From assembly GCF_001279695.1 (NCBI RefSeq), contig NZ_LGDD01000028.1:1-16816 (forward strand): 16,816 nucleotides of DNA. The letters run 5' to 3'. The notes under the pieces are model-generated. The model had not been told where the DNA came from. It made no database searches and worked only from the letters and a program-made list of their open reading frames with translations. Source of the DNA: Streptomyces sp. WM6378 (lineage in GTDB: Bacteria; Actinomycetota; Actinomycetes; Streptomycetales; Streptomycetaceae). The position numbers were made by a program, and so were the translations under genes. Positions 7,653 to 14,536 of the stretch are shown piece after piece (positions within the stretch are counted from its first letter, which is position 1; each line of letters opens with the position of its first letter).

Positions 7653-7665
7653 TTAAATAGGGGCA
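7653..7665 (+). promoter_or_regulatory. candidate -10 element and short leader for the phosphatase gene
   Basis: TTAAAT at 7653-7658 is the only AT-rich hexamer near the start and lies 7 bases before the ATG at 7666. The AGGGG between them is too close to the ATG for a normal ribosome site. A very short or leaderless transcript would explain this. No convincing -35 was seen. Confidence 0.25.
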
Positions 7666-9831
7666 ATGCGCACAGAGGACGTCCTGGCCGCGATCGCGAC
7701 TGGCCTGTGGCGCTGGGACAACGCAGCCGGGACGGTCACCCTCGACGCAGAGGCCGCCCGGCTCCTCGGTCTGCCCGCGCAGCAGGCCACCCTGAGCGAG
7801 GCCGCCGTACGCTCCCGCTTCCACCCGGTGGACTGGAACGAGGTCGACGGCATCGTGAACCTCGCCGTCGCCGAGGGCACCCTCGCCGAGGTCCGGCTGC
7901 GGATCATGGACGAGAGCGGCCGGGTCCTGCGCACCGTGCGCAGCCGCTCCAAGCCCATCATGAACGGCGAGGACTACGTCCTGATCGGCACCATCCAAGA
8001 GGTCGCCGAGCCGCAGCCCGGCACCACCGCCGCCCACCCCTCCATCACCGGCGACTGGCGGCGCTCGCGCGAGGCCTTCCTGCTCGACGCCGGCCGCGCG
8101 CTCGCCGAGGCCCGCTCCACCTCCGAGGTGCTCAGGGTCGCCGCCTCGCTCTCCATGCCGGGCTTCTCGCCGGACGGCCTCGCCGTATTCGGGGTGGCCG
8201 GCGAGCGCCTCACGATCATCGGGCACCACGGGCACAATCCCGGGGACGACGGCCCGTTCACGGACATGGCGCTCGACATGGACTATCCGGCCGCCGACGT
8301 CGTACGCACCGGACGGGCCATCTACCTGCCGACCCCGCAGGAGTACCGCCGCCGCTTCCCCACCACCTGGCCACTGGCCCAGCGCTTCGACCGCCAGTCG
8401 TGGGCGTTCGTCCCGCTGATCGTCGCAGGGCGCACCATCGGCGCCTGGATGGCGGCGTTCAAGCACCCCGTCGCCTTCACCCCCGACGAGCGCTCGGTCC
8501 TCACCACGGTGGCCCGCATGCTGGCGCAGGCCCTGGCCCGGGCGGGCGAGGCCGAGAGCGAACGCGAGCTCTCGCTCGGGCTGCAGCGCTCGATGATGCC
8601 CACGCTCGGCCCCGAGATCCCCGGCATGACGATCGCGGCCCGCTACGTCCCGACCGGCGGCGGCCTCCAGGTCGGCGGCGACTGGTACGACATGATCCCG
8701 CTGCCCGGCTCCCGGACGGGGGCCGGCGGAGGCAGGTTCGCGCTGGTCATCGGCGACGTACAGGGCCACGACGTGCGGGCGGCCGGGCTCATGGGCCAGC
8801 TGCGGATCGCGCTGCGGGCCTACGCCAGCGAGGGCCACAGCCCCGACGCGGTCCTCTCGCGCGCCTCCCGTTTCCTGTACGGGATCACCGAGTCGGACGG
8901 GGTGCCCGACCCGTACGGCGACGGGCACGAGGACTACGCGCCGCGCTTCGCGACCTGCCTGTACATCGAGGTCGACCCCGCCACCGGCACCCTCGACGTC
9001 GCCCGGGCCGGCCACCCCGACCCGGTGATCCGCACCGCCGACGGCACCGCCCTGATCCGCCCCACCGCGGGCGGCCTCCCGCTCGGCATCGAGGCGGACT
9101 CCGACTACCCGACGACCCGGCTCGTACTCGACCCCGCCGAGACGATCATGATCTGCACGGACGGCCTGATCGAGACCGGCGGCCACGACATGGCCAGCGG
9201 CTGGACGCGGCTGCGCCCGGTCCTGGAGACGCACACCGGCGACAGCCTGGAGCAGCTCGCCGACGAACTCGTCCAGGCCGTGCACGGCCCCTCCTCGCAC
9301 CACACCACGGGCCCGCTGGTCGACCGCCGCGAGGACGACATCGCGCTGCTGCTGCTCCGCCGCAACGTCACCGTCGGCGCCGGCGCGGTCCCGCCCGCCC
9401 CGGTCCGCCGCACCGCACTGACCATCGCCCAGGCCGAACCCGAGCGCATCGCGGGCGCCCGCCGCCAGCTCCGCGAGCTCCTGCACGACTGGACGGACGA
9501 GGAGCAGATCGACTCGGCGGTCCTGATGATCTCCGAGATGATCACCAACGTGCTGGTCCACACCGACGGCGACGCGCTGCTCGTGGCGGAGGCGCGCGGC
9601 CCGCTCGGCACCCGCCGCCTGCGCGTCGAGGTGGCCGACGCGAGCGACGAACTCCCGCACCGGCGCCGCCCCGGCGAGATGGCCTCCAGCGGCCGCGGCC
9701 TGATCCTGATGGAGATGCTGGCGGACGCGTGGGGGGTCGACCCCAGGGGCGACGGGAAGTCGATCTGGTTCGAGCTCTACGAGCCCGGGGCGGCAGGCTC
9801 TTCCGACCCTGCTGACCCGTCCTCGGAGTAA
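7666..9831 (+). CDS. PAS-GAF-PP2C (SpoIIE-type) serine phosphatase with C-terminal HATPase domain
   Basis: A 721-residue soluble regulator. In order: a PAS-like domain at about 1-110, a GAF domain at about 140-305, a PP2C/SpoIIE phosphatase domain at about 315-565, and an RsbW-like HATPase at about 570-710. The metal-binding PP2C residues are present in GGDWYD (~336), GDVQGHD (~363), CTDGLIE (~498) and DDIALL (~557). The ATPase N-box (E624, N628) and GRGL G-box (676-679) are intact. Such proteins combine anti-sigma-factor kinase and phosphatase functions of partner switching, with PAS and GAF as sensors; the ligand is unknown. No sigma factor or anti-anti-sigma gene is adjacent. The gene is divergent from aspS, and its 3' end overlaps the opposing AI-2E gene by 55 bp. 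Confidence 0.93.
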   Translation: MRTEDVLAAIATGLWRWDNAAGTVTLDAEAARLLGLPAQQATLSEAAVRSRFHPVDWNEVDGIVNLAVAEGTLAEVRLRIMDESGRVLRTVRSRSKPIMNGEDYVLIGTIQEVAEPQPGTTAAHPSITGDWRRSREAFLLDAGRALAEARSTSEVLRVAASLSMPGFSPDGLAVFGVAGERLTIIGHHGHNPGDDGPFTDMALDMDYPAADVVRTGRAIYLPTPQEYRRRFPTTWPLAQRFDRQSWAFVPLIVAGRTIGAWMAAFKHPVAFTPDERSVLTTVARMLAQALARAGEAESERELSLGLQRSMMPTLGPEIPGMTIAARYVPTGGGLQVGGDWYDMIPLPGSRTGAGGGRFALVIGDVQGHDVRAAGLMGQLRIALRAYASEGHSPDAVLSRASRFLYGITESDGVPDPYGDGHEDYAPRFATCLYIEVDPATGTLDVARAGHPDPVIRTADGTALIRPTAGGLPLGIEADSDYPTTRLVLDPAETIMICTDGLIETGGHDMASGWTRLRPVLETHTGDSLEQLADELVQAVHGPSSHHTTGPLVDRREDDIALLLLRRNVTVGAGAVPPAPVRRTALTIAQAEPERIAGARRQLRELLHDWTDEEQIDSAVLMISEMITNVLVHTDGDALLVAEARGPLGTRRLRVEVADASDELPHRRRPGEMASSGRGLILMEMLADAWGVDPRGDGKSIWFELYEPGAAGSSDPADPSSE

Positions 9832-10937
9832 CGCTTCCGCAGCTCCCCCAGCACGGCGAAGGCGGCCGCCGCGACCGGTACGGCGAGCAACATGCCGATG
9901 AGGCCCGCGACGCTGGCACCCGCGGTCAGCGCGATCATGATCATCGCGGGGTGCATCTGGACGGTACGGCTCTGGATGACGGGCTGGAGGATGTGCCCTT
10001 CGAGCTGCTGCACGGCGAGCACGATGCCGAGCGTCCACAGCGCGATGCCGAACCCGCGGTCGGCGAGCGCCACGAGCACGGCGACGGCCCCGGAGACGAA
10101 GGCGCCCAGGTAGGGGATGTACGCCCCGATGAAGACGAGCGCGCCGAGCCCGAGAGCGCCGGGCACGCGCAGAATGACCAGCCCCACCGTGATGCAGACG
10201 GCATCGATGAAGGCGATGAGCGTGGTCCCCCGCATGAACCCCTCGACCGCCTCGAAGGCGCGCCGTGCCATGGCCTCGACGGTGTCGCCGGTGCCGCGCG
10301 GGGCGAGGGAGTCAGCGAGGTCGACGGCCCGGTCGGAGTCCTTGAGGAAGAAGAAGGTGAGCAGGAGCGCGAGCACGCTGGTGGCGAGGAGCGAGCCGAG
10401 CAGGCTGAGCCCTTCGAGCAGCCCGCTGGCCGCGCCCGCCCCGAACTTGGAGAGCAGCCGCTTGGCGTTGTCGGCGAGGTTGGTGACGCCGTCCCCGCCG
10501 GCCACCCCGAAGTGGTCGGCCACCCACTGCCCGGCCTGCTTGAGCGAGGCGACGATCTGGTCGCCGGTGTCGATGAGCGCGCTGACGACGACGTATCCGG
10601 CCCCGCCGACCACCGCGACGAGCGCGACGCAGGTGAGCGCGGCAGCGAGCGACCGCTTGAGCTTCATCCGGATCAGCCACCGGTGCACGGGCCCGAGCAG
10701 GGCGGTGCCGAGCAGGGCGAGCAGCACGGGGGTGACGGCGGTCTTGAACACGACGCAGAGCCAGACGCCGACGCCCACGACCCCGGCGACGAGCAGCACG
10801 AGAACGCACCACGCGCCGAGCCGCCGGGCGGGTTCGGGGAGGAGGGTGCGTGTATCCACCCTGCCAGCGGACCACGGGGCGTCCGGGACGGCGCGGCATA
10901 CGGTCCGCCTGGGTGACGCGGCGTCAGTTTCCCCCAC
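9777..10937 (-). CDS. AI-2E family transporter (TqsA/PerM-like membrane protein)
   Basis: A polytopic membrane protein of 386 residues from the GTG at 10937, or 360 from the in-frame GTG at 10859; neither has a clear ribosome site. Hydrophobic spans begin with LGAWCVLVLLVAGVVGVGV near residue 42. Family signatures include LLLTFFFLKD, GAYIPYLGAFVSG and LEGHILQPVIQSRTVQMHP, then the C-terminal LLAVPVAAAAFAVLGELR. The AI-2E family includes the E. coli autoinducer-2 exporter, but most members have other or unknown substrates, so quorum-signal transport should not be assumed. The last ~18 codons lie inside the 3' end of the convergent phosphatase gene. The upstream 470 bases are repeats with no obvious promoter. 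Confidence 0.9.
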   Translation of the reverse strand: MGETDAASPRRTVCRAVPDAPWSAGRVDTRTLLPEPARRLGAWCVLVLLVAGVVGVGVWLCVVFKTAVTPVLLALLGTALLGPVHRWLIRMKLKRSLAAALTCVALVAVVGGAGYVVVSALIDTGDQIVASLKQAGQWVADHFGVAGGDGVTNLADNAKRLLSKFGAGAASGLLEGLSLLGSLLATSVLALLLTFFFLKDSDRAVDLADSLAPRGTGDTVEAMARRAFEAVEGFMRGTTLIAFIDAVCITVGLVILRVPGALGLGALVFIGAYIPYLGAFVSGAVAVLVALADRGFGIALWTLGIVLAVQQLEGHILQPVIQSRTVQMHPAMIMIALTAGASVAGLIGMLLAVPVAAAAFAVLGELRKRYSEDGSAGSEEPAAPGS

Positions 10938-11004
10938 CCCGCTGGCGCAACGGGATGCGCCGGGGTTCCGCCCCGTGGCCTCCGGGGCAGCTCGGCCGGG
11001 CGTG

Positions 11005-11021
11005 CTGGGGCTCCGCCCCAG
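11005..11021. repeat. 17-bp GC hairpin repeat, copy 1
   Basis: The perfect inverted repeat CTGGGGC-TCC-GCCCCAG. The same 17-mer occurs at 16651-16667 and in reverse complement at 11380-11396. Such hairpins are scattered through Streptomyces intergenic DNA. Confidence 0.8.
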
Positions 11022-11104
11022 ACCCCGTGGGCCCCTCCCCGCCCCTTCCCTAGACCCTCCGGGGGAGAGTTCGTCGGGTACGGACCGTGCGTGGTCGCTC
11101 GCGC

Positions 11105-11200
11105 AGTTCCCCGCGCCCCTACCAGGATCGATGCTGGCGGGGGCGGCGTCTTCAGCCCGTCCGGCGTTTGAGGACGAGCGCCCTTAAGGCGCGAACGGGG
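11105..11200 (+). repeat. dispersed intergenic repeat, copy A
   Basis: This stretch includes CCCCGCGCCCCTA, TCTTCAGCCCGT, and a 33-base block (11168-11200) beginning TTGAGGACGAGCGCCCTT. The same ordered blocks occur in reverse complement at 16669-16793. Copies of this sequence type are common between Streptomyces genes. Only 7 bases separate CAGCCCGT from TTGAGGACGAG here, versus about 38 in the other copy. Confidence 0.75.
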
Positions 11201-11202
11201 GT

Positions 11203-11223
11203 GCAGGGGGCGGAGCCCCCTGC
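11203..11223. repeat. perfect GC hairpin
   Basis: GCAGGGGGC and GCCCCCTGC form a 9-bp perfect stem around GGA, directly after copy A of the dispersed repeat. It is a member of the GGGGC-NNN-GCCCC hairpin set in this gap. Confidence 0.7.
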
Positions 11224-11246
11224 GGGGGTTCGAGGGGCGCAGCCCC

Positions 11247-11318
11247 TCAGGGGGTCTGGGGCGCAGCCCCTCAGGGGGTCTGGGGCGCAGCCCCTCAGGG
11301 GGTCTGGGGCGCAGCCCC
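11247..11318. repeat. three perfect 24-bp tandem repeats
   Basis: A 24-base unit beginning TCAGGGGGTCTGGGGC and ending GCAGCCCC is repeated at 11247-11270, 11271-11294 and 11295-11318 without mismatch. A partial unit (GAGGGGCGCAGCCCC) precedes it. Each unit contains a GGGGC-GCA-GCCCC hairpin. There are no spacers, so this is not CRISPR. The array is likely to vary in copy number among strains. Confidence 0.95.
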
Positions 11319-11363
11319 AGGGGACCGGAACCAACCAACCCCGAGCAACGGGCGGGCGGGTGG

Positions 11364-11397
11364 GCAAACCCCCCGGGGGCTGGGGCGGAGCCCCAGG
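11364..11397 (-). terminator. candidate pirin terminator (repeat hairpin)
   Basis: Ten bases beyond the pirin stop, the minus strand contains CTGGGGC-TCC-GCCCCAG (11380-11396), then CCCCCGGGGGG and GGTTTG. The perfect stem followed by a short T run is suitably placed to end pirin transcription. It is also a copy of the dispersed 17-bp hairpin. Confidence 0.6.
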
Positions 11398-11407
11398 GGG
11401 ACCCGGG

Positions 11408-12364
11408 TTACATGCCGTGGACCGCCGGGATCGTGCCGAGGCGGCCCTTCTGGAAGTCCTCGAAGGCCTGCTCAAGCTCCGCCCGCGTGTTCATCACGAA
11501 CGGCCCGTAGTGCGCCATCGGCTCCCGGATCGGCTGCCCCCCGAGCAGCACGACCTCCAGGTCGGGGGCGTTGGAATCCTGCTTCTCGTCCGCGCGGACG
11601 GTCAGTGAACCGCCCTCGCCGAACACCGCGGTCTGCCCCATGTGCACGGGCCGCCGCTCCGCGCCGACCGAGCCGCGCCCGGCCAGCACGTACGCGAGGC
11701 CGTTGAAGTCCTCCCGCCACGGCAGCGTGACGGACGCGCCCGGCCGCAGCGTGGCGTGCACCATCGTGATCGGGGTGTGCGTGATGCCGGGGCCGTCGTG
11801 CCCGTCGAGCGAACCGGCGATGACCCGCATCAGCGCGCCACCGTCCGGCGAGGTGAGCAACTGGACGGAACCGCTGCGGATGTCCTGGTAGCGCGGGGCC
11901 ATCATCTTGTCCCGGGCCGGCAGGTTCACCCACAGCTGGAGCCCGTGGAAGAGACCGCCCGACATGACCAGCTGCTCCGGCGGCGCCTCGATGTGGAGCA
12001 GACCGGACCCGGCCGTCATCCACTGGGTGTCACCGTTGGTGATCGTGCCGCCACCACCGTTGGAGTCCTGGTGGTCGAAGATCCCGTCGATGATGTACGT
12101 GACGGTCTCGAAGCCGCGGTGCGGGTGCCACGGGGTGCCCTTCGGCTCGCCCGGCGCGTACTCCACCTCACCCATCTGGTCCATCATGATGAACGGGTCG
12201 AGGTACTTGTAGTTGATCCCGGCGAACGCGCGGCGCACCGGGAATCCCTCCCCCTCGAACCCCTGGGGCGCGGTGGTCACGGCAAGGACTGGCCGCGCCG
12301 AGGCGCCCTCCGGCGCGGACACGCGCGGCAGGGTCAGCGGGTTTTCGACGGTCACAGCAGGCAT
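11408..12364 (-). CDS. pirin family protein
   Basis: A 318-residue double-cupin protein. The N-terminal cupin carries WHPHRGFETVTY with H80 and H82, and GLLHIE with H124 and E126. Spacing and residues match the canonical pirin iron-binding set (two His, then His and Glu about 42-44 residues later). IMMDQMGEVEYAPG and TNGDTQWMTAGSG are further family blocks. Bacterial pirins are cytosolic metal-binding proteins, some with quercetin dioxygenase activity and others regulatory; the activity of this one cannot be decided from sequence. The ATG at 12364 has a strong ribosome site (AAGGAGGG, 7 bases upstream). It is probably transcribed alone, with its own promoter region at about 12385-12420. Confidence 0.95.
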   Translation of the reverse strand: MPAVTVENPLTLPRVSAPEGASARPVLAVTTAPQGFEGEGFPVRRAFAGINYKYLDPFIMMDQMGEVEYAPGEPKGTPWHPHRGFETVTYIIDGIFDHQDSNGGGGTITNGDTQWMTAGSGLLHIEAPPEQLVMSGGLFHGLQLWVNLPARDKMMAPRYQDIRSGSVQLLTSPDGGALMRVIAGSLDGHDGPGITHTPITMVHATLRPGASVTLPWREDFNGLAYVLAGRGSVGAERRPVHMGQTAVFGEGGSLTVRADEKQDSNAPDLEVVLLGGQPIREPMAHYGPFVMNTRAELEQAFEDFQKGRLGTIPAVHGM

Positions 12365-12384
12365 GGGACGGCCCTCCTTGCGGG

Positions 12385-12420
12385 ATGCTCTACATCCAAA
12401 GTAGTTGAATGCTGAACATC
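12385..12420 (-). promoter_or_regulatory. candidate pirin promoter with overlapping imperfect palindrome
   Basis: An AT-rich island upstream of pirin contains, on the minus strand, TTCAGC, an 18-base spacer and TAGAGC, a weak -35/-10 pair. It overlaps the partly symmetric GTTGAATGCTGAAC (12404-12417, plus strand). The half-sites GTT and AAC match but the centre is imperfect. A MarR- or other HTH-type operator is possible. Confidence 0.3.
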
Positions 12421-12458
12421 TGGCAATGCGGATGCATTCCCGCGCGGCCCGGACACGC

Positions 12459-12493
12459 CTCGGGCCCGCACCCCCAAGGGGTACGGGCCCGAG
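12459..12493 (-). terminator. strong hairpin terminator after the SseB-family gene
   Basis: CTCGGGCCCG-C-ACCCC and GGGGT-A-CGGGCCCGAG form a long stem with a short CAA-containing loop. It lies 24 bases past the SseB-family stop on the minus strand. No T run follows, which is common in Streptomyces terminators. Confidence 0.75.
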
Positions 12494-12517
12494 ACCGAGG
12501 CCGTTCAGAGCTACGAG

Positions 12518-12979
12518 CTATCCGTACATCCGCCGCATCGCGAAGTCGACCATCTGCTCCACGGCCTTCGCGTCGAAGACCATCCGGTGGTCGCCCTCCA
12601 TGTCGAGCACGAAGCCGTACCCGGTGGGCAGCAGGTCGATCACCTCGGCGCCGGTGATGACGAAGTACTTGGACTCCTTGCCCGCGTACCGGCGCAGCTC
12701 CTTGAGCGAGGTGAACATCGGGATGACCGGCTGCTGGGTGTTGTGCAGCGCCAGGAACCCCGGGTTGTCGCCGCGCGGGCAGTACACCTTGGACGAGGCG
12801 AAGATCTGCTGGAAGTCCTCGGCCGAGAGCGACCCGGTCGTGAACGCCCGCACCGCGTCGGCGAGCGAGGGCGGCGACGGCTCGGGGTACAGCGGCTGCT
12901 CCCCGTACCCGCCCTGCATCTGCTGCTGGGGCGGGGCGTACTGCTGCTGGGCACCCGGGTTCTGGTCGTAGCCGTACAT
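12518..12979 (-). CDS. SseB family protein
   Basis: A 153-residue soluble protein. A short Tyr/Gln/Pro-rich N terminus (MYGYDQNPGAQQQYAPPQQQ) precedes an SseB-like domain with NPGFLALHNTQQPVIPMFTS, LKELRRYAGKES and GYGFVLDMEG. The frame stays open upstream to 13072, but the MYGYD start is preferred because the extension is Arg-rich and a -10-like TAGGCT lies 8 bases before this ATG. SseB-domain proteins in actinobacteria have no settled function; the name comes from an enterobacterial enhancer of serine sensitivity. A strong hairpin separates it from pirin, so the two are probably separate transcripts. Confidence 0.85.
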   Translation of the reverse strand: MYGYDQNPGAQQQYAPPQQQMQGGYGEQPLYPEPSPPSLADAVRAFTTGSLSAEDFQQIFASSKVYCPRGDNPGFLALHNTQQPVIPMFTSLKELRRYAGKESKYFVITGAEVIDLLPTGYGFVLDMEGDHRMVFDAKAVEQMVDFAMRRMYG

Positions 12980-12993
12980 GGGGCCACAGCCTA
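12980..12993 (-). promoter_or_regulatory. candidate -10 element giving a leaderless SseB-family transcript
   Basis: TAGGCT (12988-12993, minus strand) fits the Streptomyces -10 consensus and lies 8 bases upstream of the ATG at 12979. No Shine-Dalgarno sequence intervenes. This geometry is typical of leaderless promoters. The -35 region is weak. Confidence 0.35.
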
Positions 12994-13023
12994 CCGACGC
13001 GACGTGGCGGCGAACACCGCGTC

Positions 13024-13317
13024 TCAGGCGCGAAGCGCCGCGCTCTTGACCGCCTGAACGAAGGGCGCCCAAGCGCTGGCCGCGATGACGATTGCCGGGC
13101 CGCCCAGCACCTTGGAGTCCCGGACGGGGACGACGCCGGGGAGGTTGTCGGCGACCTCGACGCAGTCCCCGCCGGTGCCATTGCTGTACGTGCTCTTACG
13201 CCAGCGAGCCGCGCCAAGGAAACCCTCGGCCACCTCGACGCACTCGCCGCCGGTGCCGTTGCTGTAGCTGCTCTTGCGCCAGAACGCCGCAGTCAAATCA
13301 ACATCGCTGCTTGCCAT
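13024..13317 (-). CDS. DUF397 protein with an internal duplication (Scr2-like)
   Basis: A 97-residue protein. The DUF397 core is duplicated: WRKSSYSNGTGGECVEVA at 13-30 and WRKSTYSNGTGGDCVEVA at 39-56, a 26-residue period. Then come VPVRDSK and a C-terminal FVQAVK helix. A usual DUF397 protein is about 60-70 residues with one core, so the extra copy explains the length. Its start overlaps the stop of the upstream HTH gene by 20 bases, so the pair is cotranscribed. In S. coelicolor the Scr1/Scr2 pair has been described as a toxin-antitoxin-like system; assigning that function here is by family and arrangement only. Confidence 0.9.
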   Translation of the reverse strand: MASSDVDLTAAFWRKSSYSNGTGGECVEVAEGFLGAARWRKSTYSNGTGGDCVEVADNLPGVVPVRDSKVLGGPAIVIAASAWAPFVQAVKSAALRA

Positions 13318-14149
13318 TTCGGAAGTCCTCTGCCGTCTTTTCGATCATGGCGAGGGACGCCTGGGGGGACAGAGCGGCGGCCCTGAGCAGATCGTACGAC
13401 CTCCGGTATTGCTTCACGAGGGCCGGATAGTCGACGAGTTGACCGCTGTGCAGGCCCTCCATGTAGGCAACGGGGGGCGCATCAGGGAAGGTCATCACCC
13501 TGGCAGTCCCCATCATGAACGGATGGGAAGCGACTGTTTCCGGCACGATCTGCAAAATGCCGCGCGTAGCGTGGATCACCTCGGCGGCGTGCTCCAGCAG
13601 TTCGGCCATCTGCAACGGCGGCAGCACCCGCCGCCGGACCACCGACTCATCGAGGATCGCCCAGAACTCCGGGGGCTGGTCCTGCTCGAAGAGCGAGGCC
13701 CGTGCCATGCGGGCCGACACCTTCTCCTCGACCTCATCGTCAGTGGCGCGGGGCATCGCCGCCCGCACGATCGCCCTTGCATACTCCGGGGTTTGCAACA
13801 GTCCGGGCACCAGCATGGGCGCCCACTCCTCAATCGTCTCCGCCCCCCGCTCCATCTCCGCCACGTCGGCGAAGTACTCCGCATGTCCGGACTGCTTGGC
13901 CCGGCGGGCGTCTTCGCAGCGGCGTTGGAAAAAGCCGTCCGTGCCGAGGCGCTCGTCCACGTGCTTCGCCAGATCCACCGGCATCCGGCGCTCGCCGCGT
14001 TCGATCTGGCTCAGGAACGGCACGCCGCGGAAGCTGCCCTCGGCCAGTTGCTCAAGCGTGAGGCCCGCCGCCTCGCGCTTGTAGCGCAGCTCCGCACCGT
14101 AGAAGGACGGCACGTTCGCCGACGCGTCAGTGTCCTTGCGAGGGGGCAC
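13298..14149 (-). CDS. XRE-type HTH regulator with DUF5753 domain (Scr1-like)
   Basis: A 283-residue DNA-binding protein. An XRE-type HTH lies at about 18-62 (LRYKREAAGLTLEQLAEGS, then FLSQIERGERRMP). The C-terminal DUF5753 domain spans about 90-275 with EYFADVAEMERGAETIEEW and PGLLQTPEYARAI. The GTG start at 14149 has GGTGG six bases upstream. It overlaps the downstream DUF397 gene by 20 bases. Streptomyces carry many such pairs; some members affect antibiotic production and differentiation. It probably binds its own promoter in the 14150-14265 divergent region. Confidence 0.93.
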   Translation of the reverse strand: MPPRKDTDASANVPSFYGAELRYKREAAGLTLEQLAEGSFRGVPFLSQIERGERRMPVDLAKHVDERLGTDGFFQRRCEDARRAKQSGHAEYFADVAEMERGAETIEEWAPMLVPGLLQTPEYARAIVRAAMPRATDDEVEEKVSARMARASLFEQDQPPEFWAILDESVVRRRVLPPLQMAELLEHAAEVIHATRGILQIVPETVASHPFMMGTARVMTFPDAPPVAYMEGLHSGQLVDYPALVKQYRRSYDLLRAAALSPQASLAMIEKTAEDFRNGKQRC

Positions 14150-14190
14150 AACTCACCACCGCCATTTGCCAGTTGCTGGGCGCAATGTGA

Positions 14191-14205
14191 ACCACTTCCG
14201 AAGGT
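14191..14205. promoter_or_regulatory. small palindrome in the divergent HTH/small-gene promoter region
   Basis: CTTC-C-GAAG with flanking ACC/GGT (ACCACTTCCGAAGGT) forms a nearly symmetric site between the divergent HTH and small genes. It is a candidate operator for the HTH protein, by position only. Confidence 0.3.
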
Positions 14206-14224
14206 AAAGGACTCGGCGGCACTC

Positions 14225-14242
14225 TGTGAGGGGTTCGTCACA
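14225..14242 (+). promoter_or_regulatory. TGTGA-N8-TCACA inverted repeat upstream of the small gene
   Basis: Perfect 5-bp arms TGTGA (14225-14229) and TCACA (14238-14242) are separated by 8 bases, 23 bases before the small-gene ATG. It looks like a Crp half-site pair, but the spacer is 8 rather than the usual 6. Its function is uncertain. Confidence 0.25.
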
Positions 14243-14265
14243 CACCGCACTCACAGGAGGCATCC

Positions 14266-14502
14266 ATGAACGCGTCCACCCCCCTCACGCCCCGCCGCGA
14301 CGACACGTACAAGGTCGTCATGGGGCTGCGGGCCGCGCTCGCCGCGCACGGCATCACGCTGCCCTCGCTCGGGCGGGACTTCGGTACGCCCCCGCTCGTC
14401 ATCCTCGGGAACTGCAATACGGCCACCGCGCGGGCGCTCGCGGAGGCGCTGGGGGAACCGCCCCACCCGGCCCGCCCGGCCCAGCCGGGTTCCTCTGCCT
14501 GA
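14266..14502 (+). CDS. small hypothetical protein, divergent from the HTH/DUF397 pair
   Basis: A 78-residue protein with an excellent ribosome site (AGGAGG, 14255-14260, five bases before the ATG). The body reads as helices (YKVVMGLRAALAAHGITLPS; CNTATARALAEALG) and ends in a Pro-rich tail. Small proteins of this general pattern are often found beside HTH/DUF397 pairs in Streptomyces, but no named family is recognised. No signal peptide or membrane segment is seen. A CCCGGC-CCA-GCCGGG hairpin overlaps the last codons (14475-14489) and may act as terminator. Confidence 0.75.
   Translation: MNASTPLTPRRDDTYKVVMGLRAALAAHGITLPSLGRDFGTPPLVILGNCNTATARALAEALGEPPHPARPAQPGSSA
14475..14489 (+). terminator. 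weak hairpin at the 3' end of the small gene
   Basis: CCCGGC and GCCGGG flank CCA and are followed by TTCCTCT. The hairpin sits inside the last codons of the small gene, so it may terminate, or simply reflect the Pro-rich tail. Confidence 0.3.
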
Positions 14503-14536
14503 CACGTCACAGTTCTCGGCCAAAGGTTGCGCGTTA

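Larger units (their letters stand above)
10938..11407. other. gene-free region rich in GC hairpin repeats
   Basis: No credible gene was found in these 470 bases; apparent open frames give low-complexity Arg/Pro/Gly peptides created by the repeats. It holds a dispersed repeat copy (11105-11200), several hairpins of form GGGGC-(GGA, TCC or GCA)-GCCCC, and a perfect 24-bp tandem array. Any promoter for the AI-2E gene must lie at its left end. Confidence 0.8.

Noticed and set aside
7521..7665. T-box riboswitch upstream of aspS
   Set aside because: No T-box consensus, specifier stem or antiterminator was seen, only short TTCGCGA repeats.
5352..9815. A 1487-residue plus-strand open frame
   Set aside because: It runs antisense through aspS and out of frame through the phosphatase gene, with low-complexity Arg/Val/Leu/Glu composition. 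It is a GC-driven shadow.
7600..10038. An 812-residue minus-strand open frame
   Set aside because: It is antisense to the well-supported phosphatase gene, with Gly/Arg/Val-rich shadow composition.
11247..11318. Possible CRISPR array
   Set aside because: Repeats are directly tandem with no spacers, and no cas genes are present.
10673..11338. Minus-strand open frame with repeated LRPRPPEG peptides
   Set aside because: The peptide repeat is created by the 24-bp DNA tandem repeat (a multiple of three). There is no ribosome site, and the frame runs into AI-2E in another frame.
14225..14242. Canonical Crp-binding site
   Set aside because: The TGTGA/TCACA arms are perfect but separated by 8 rather than 6 bases. 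It is kept only as a low-confidence inverted repeat.
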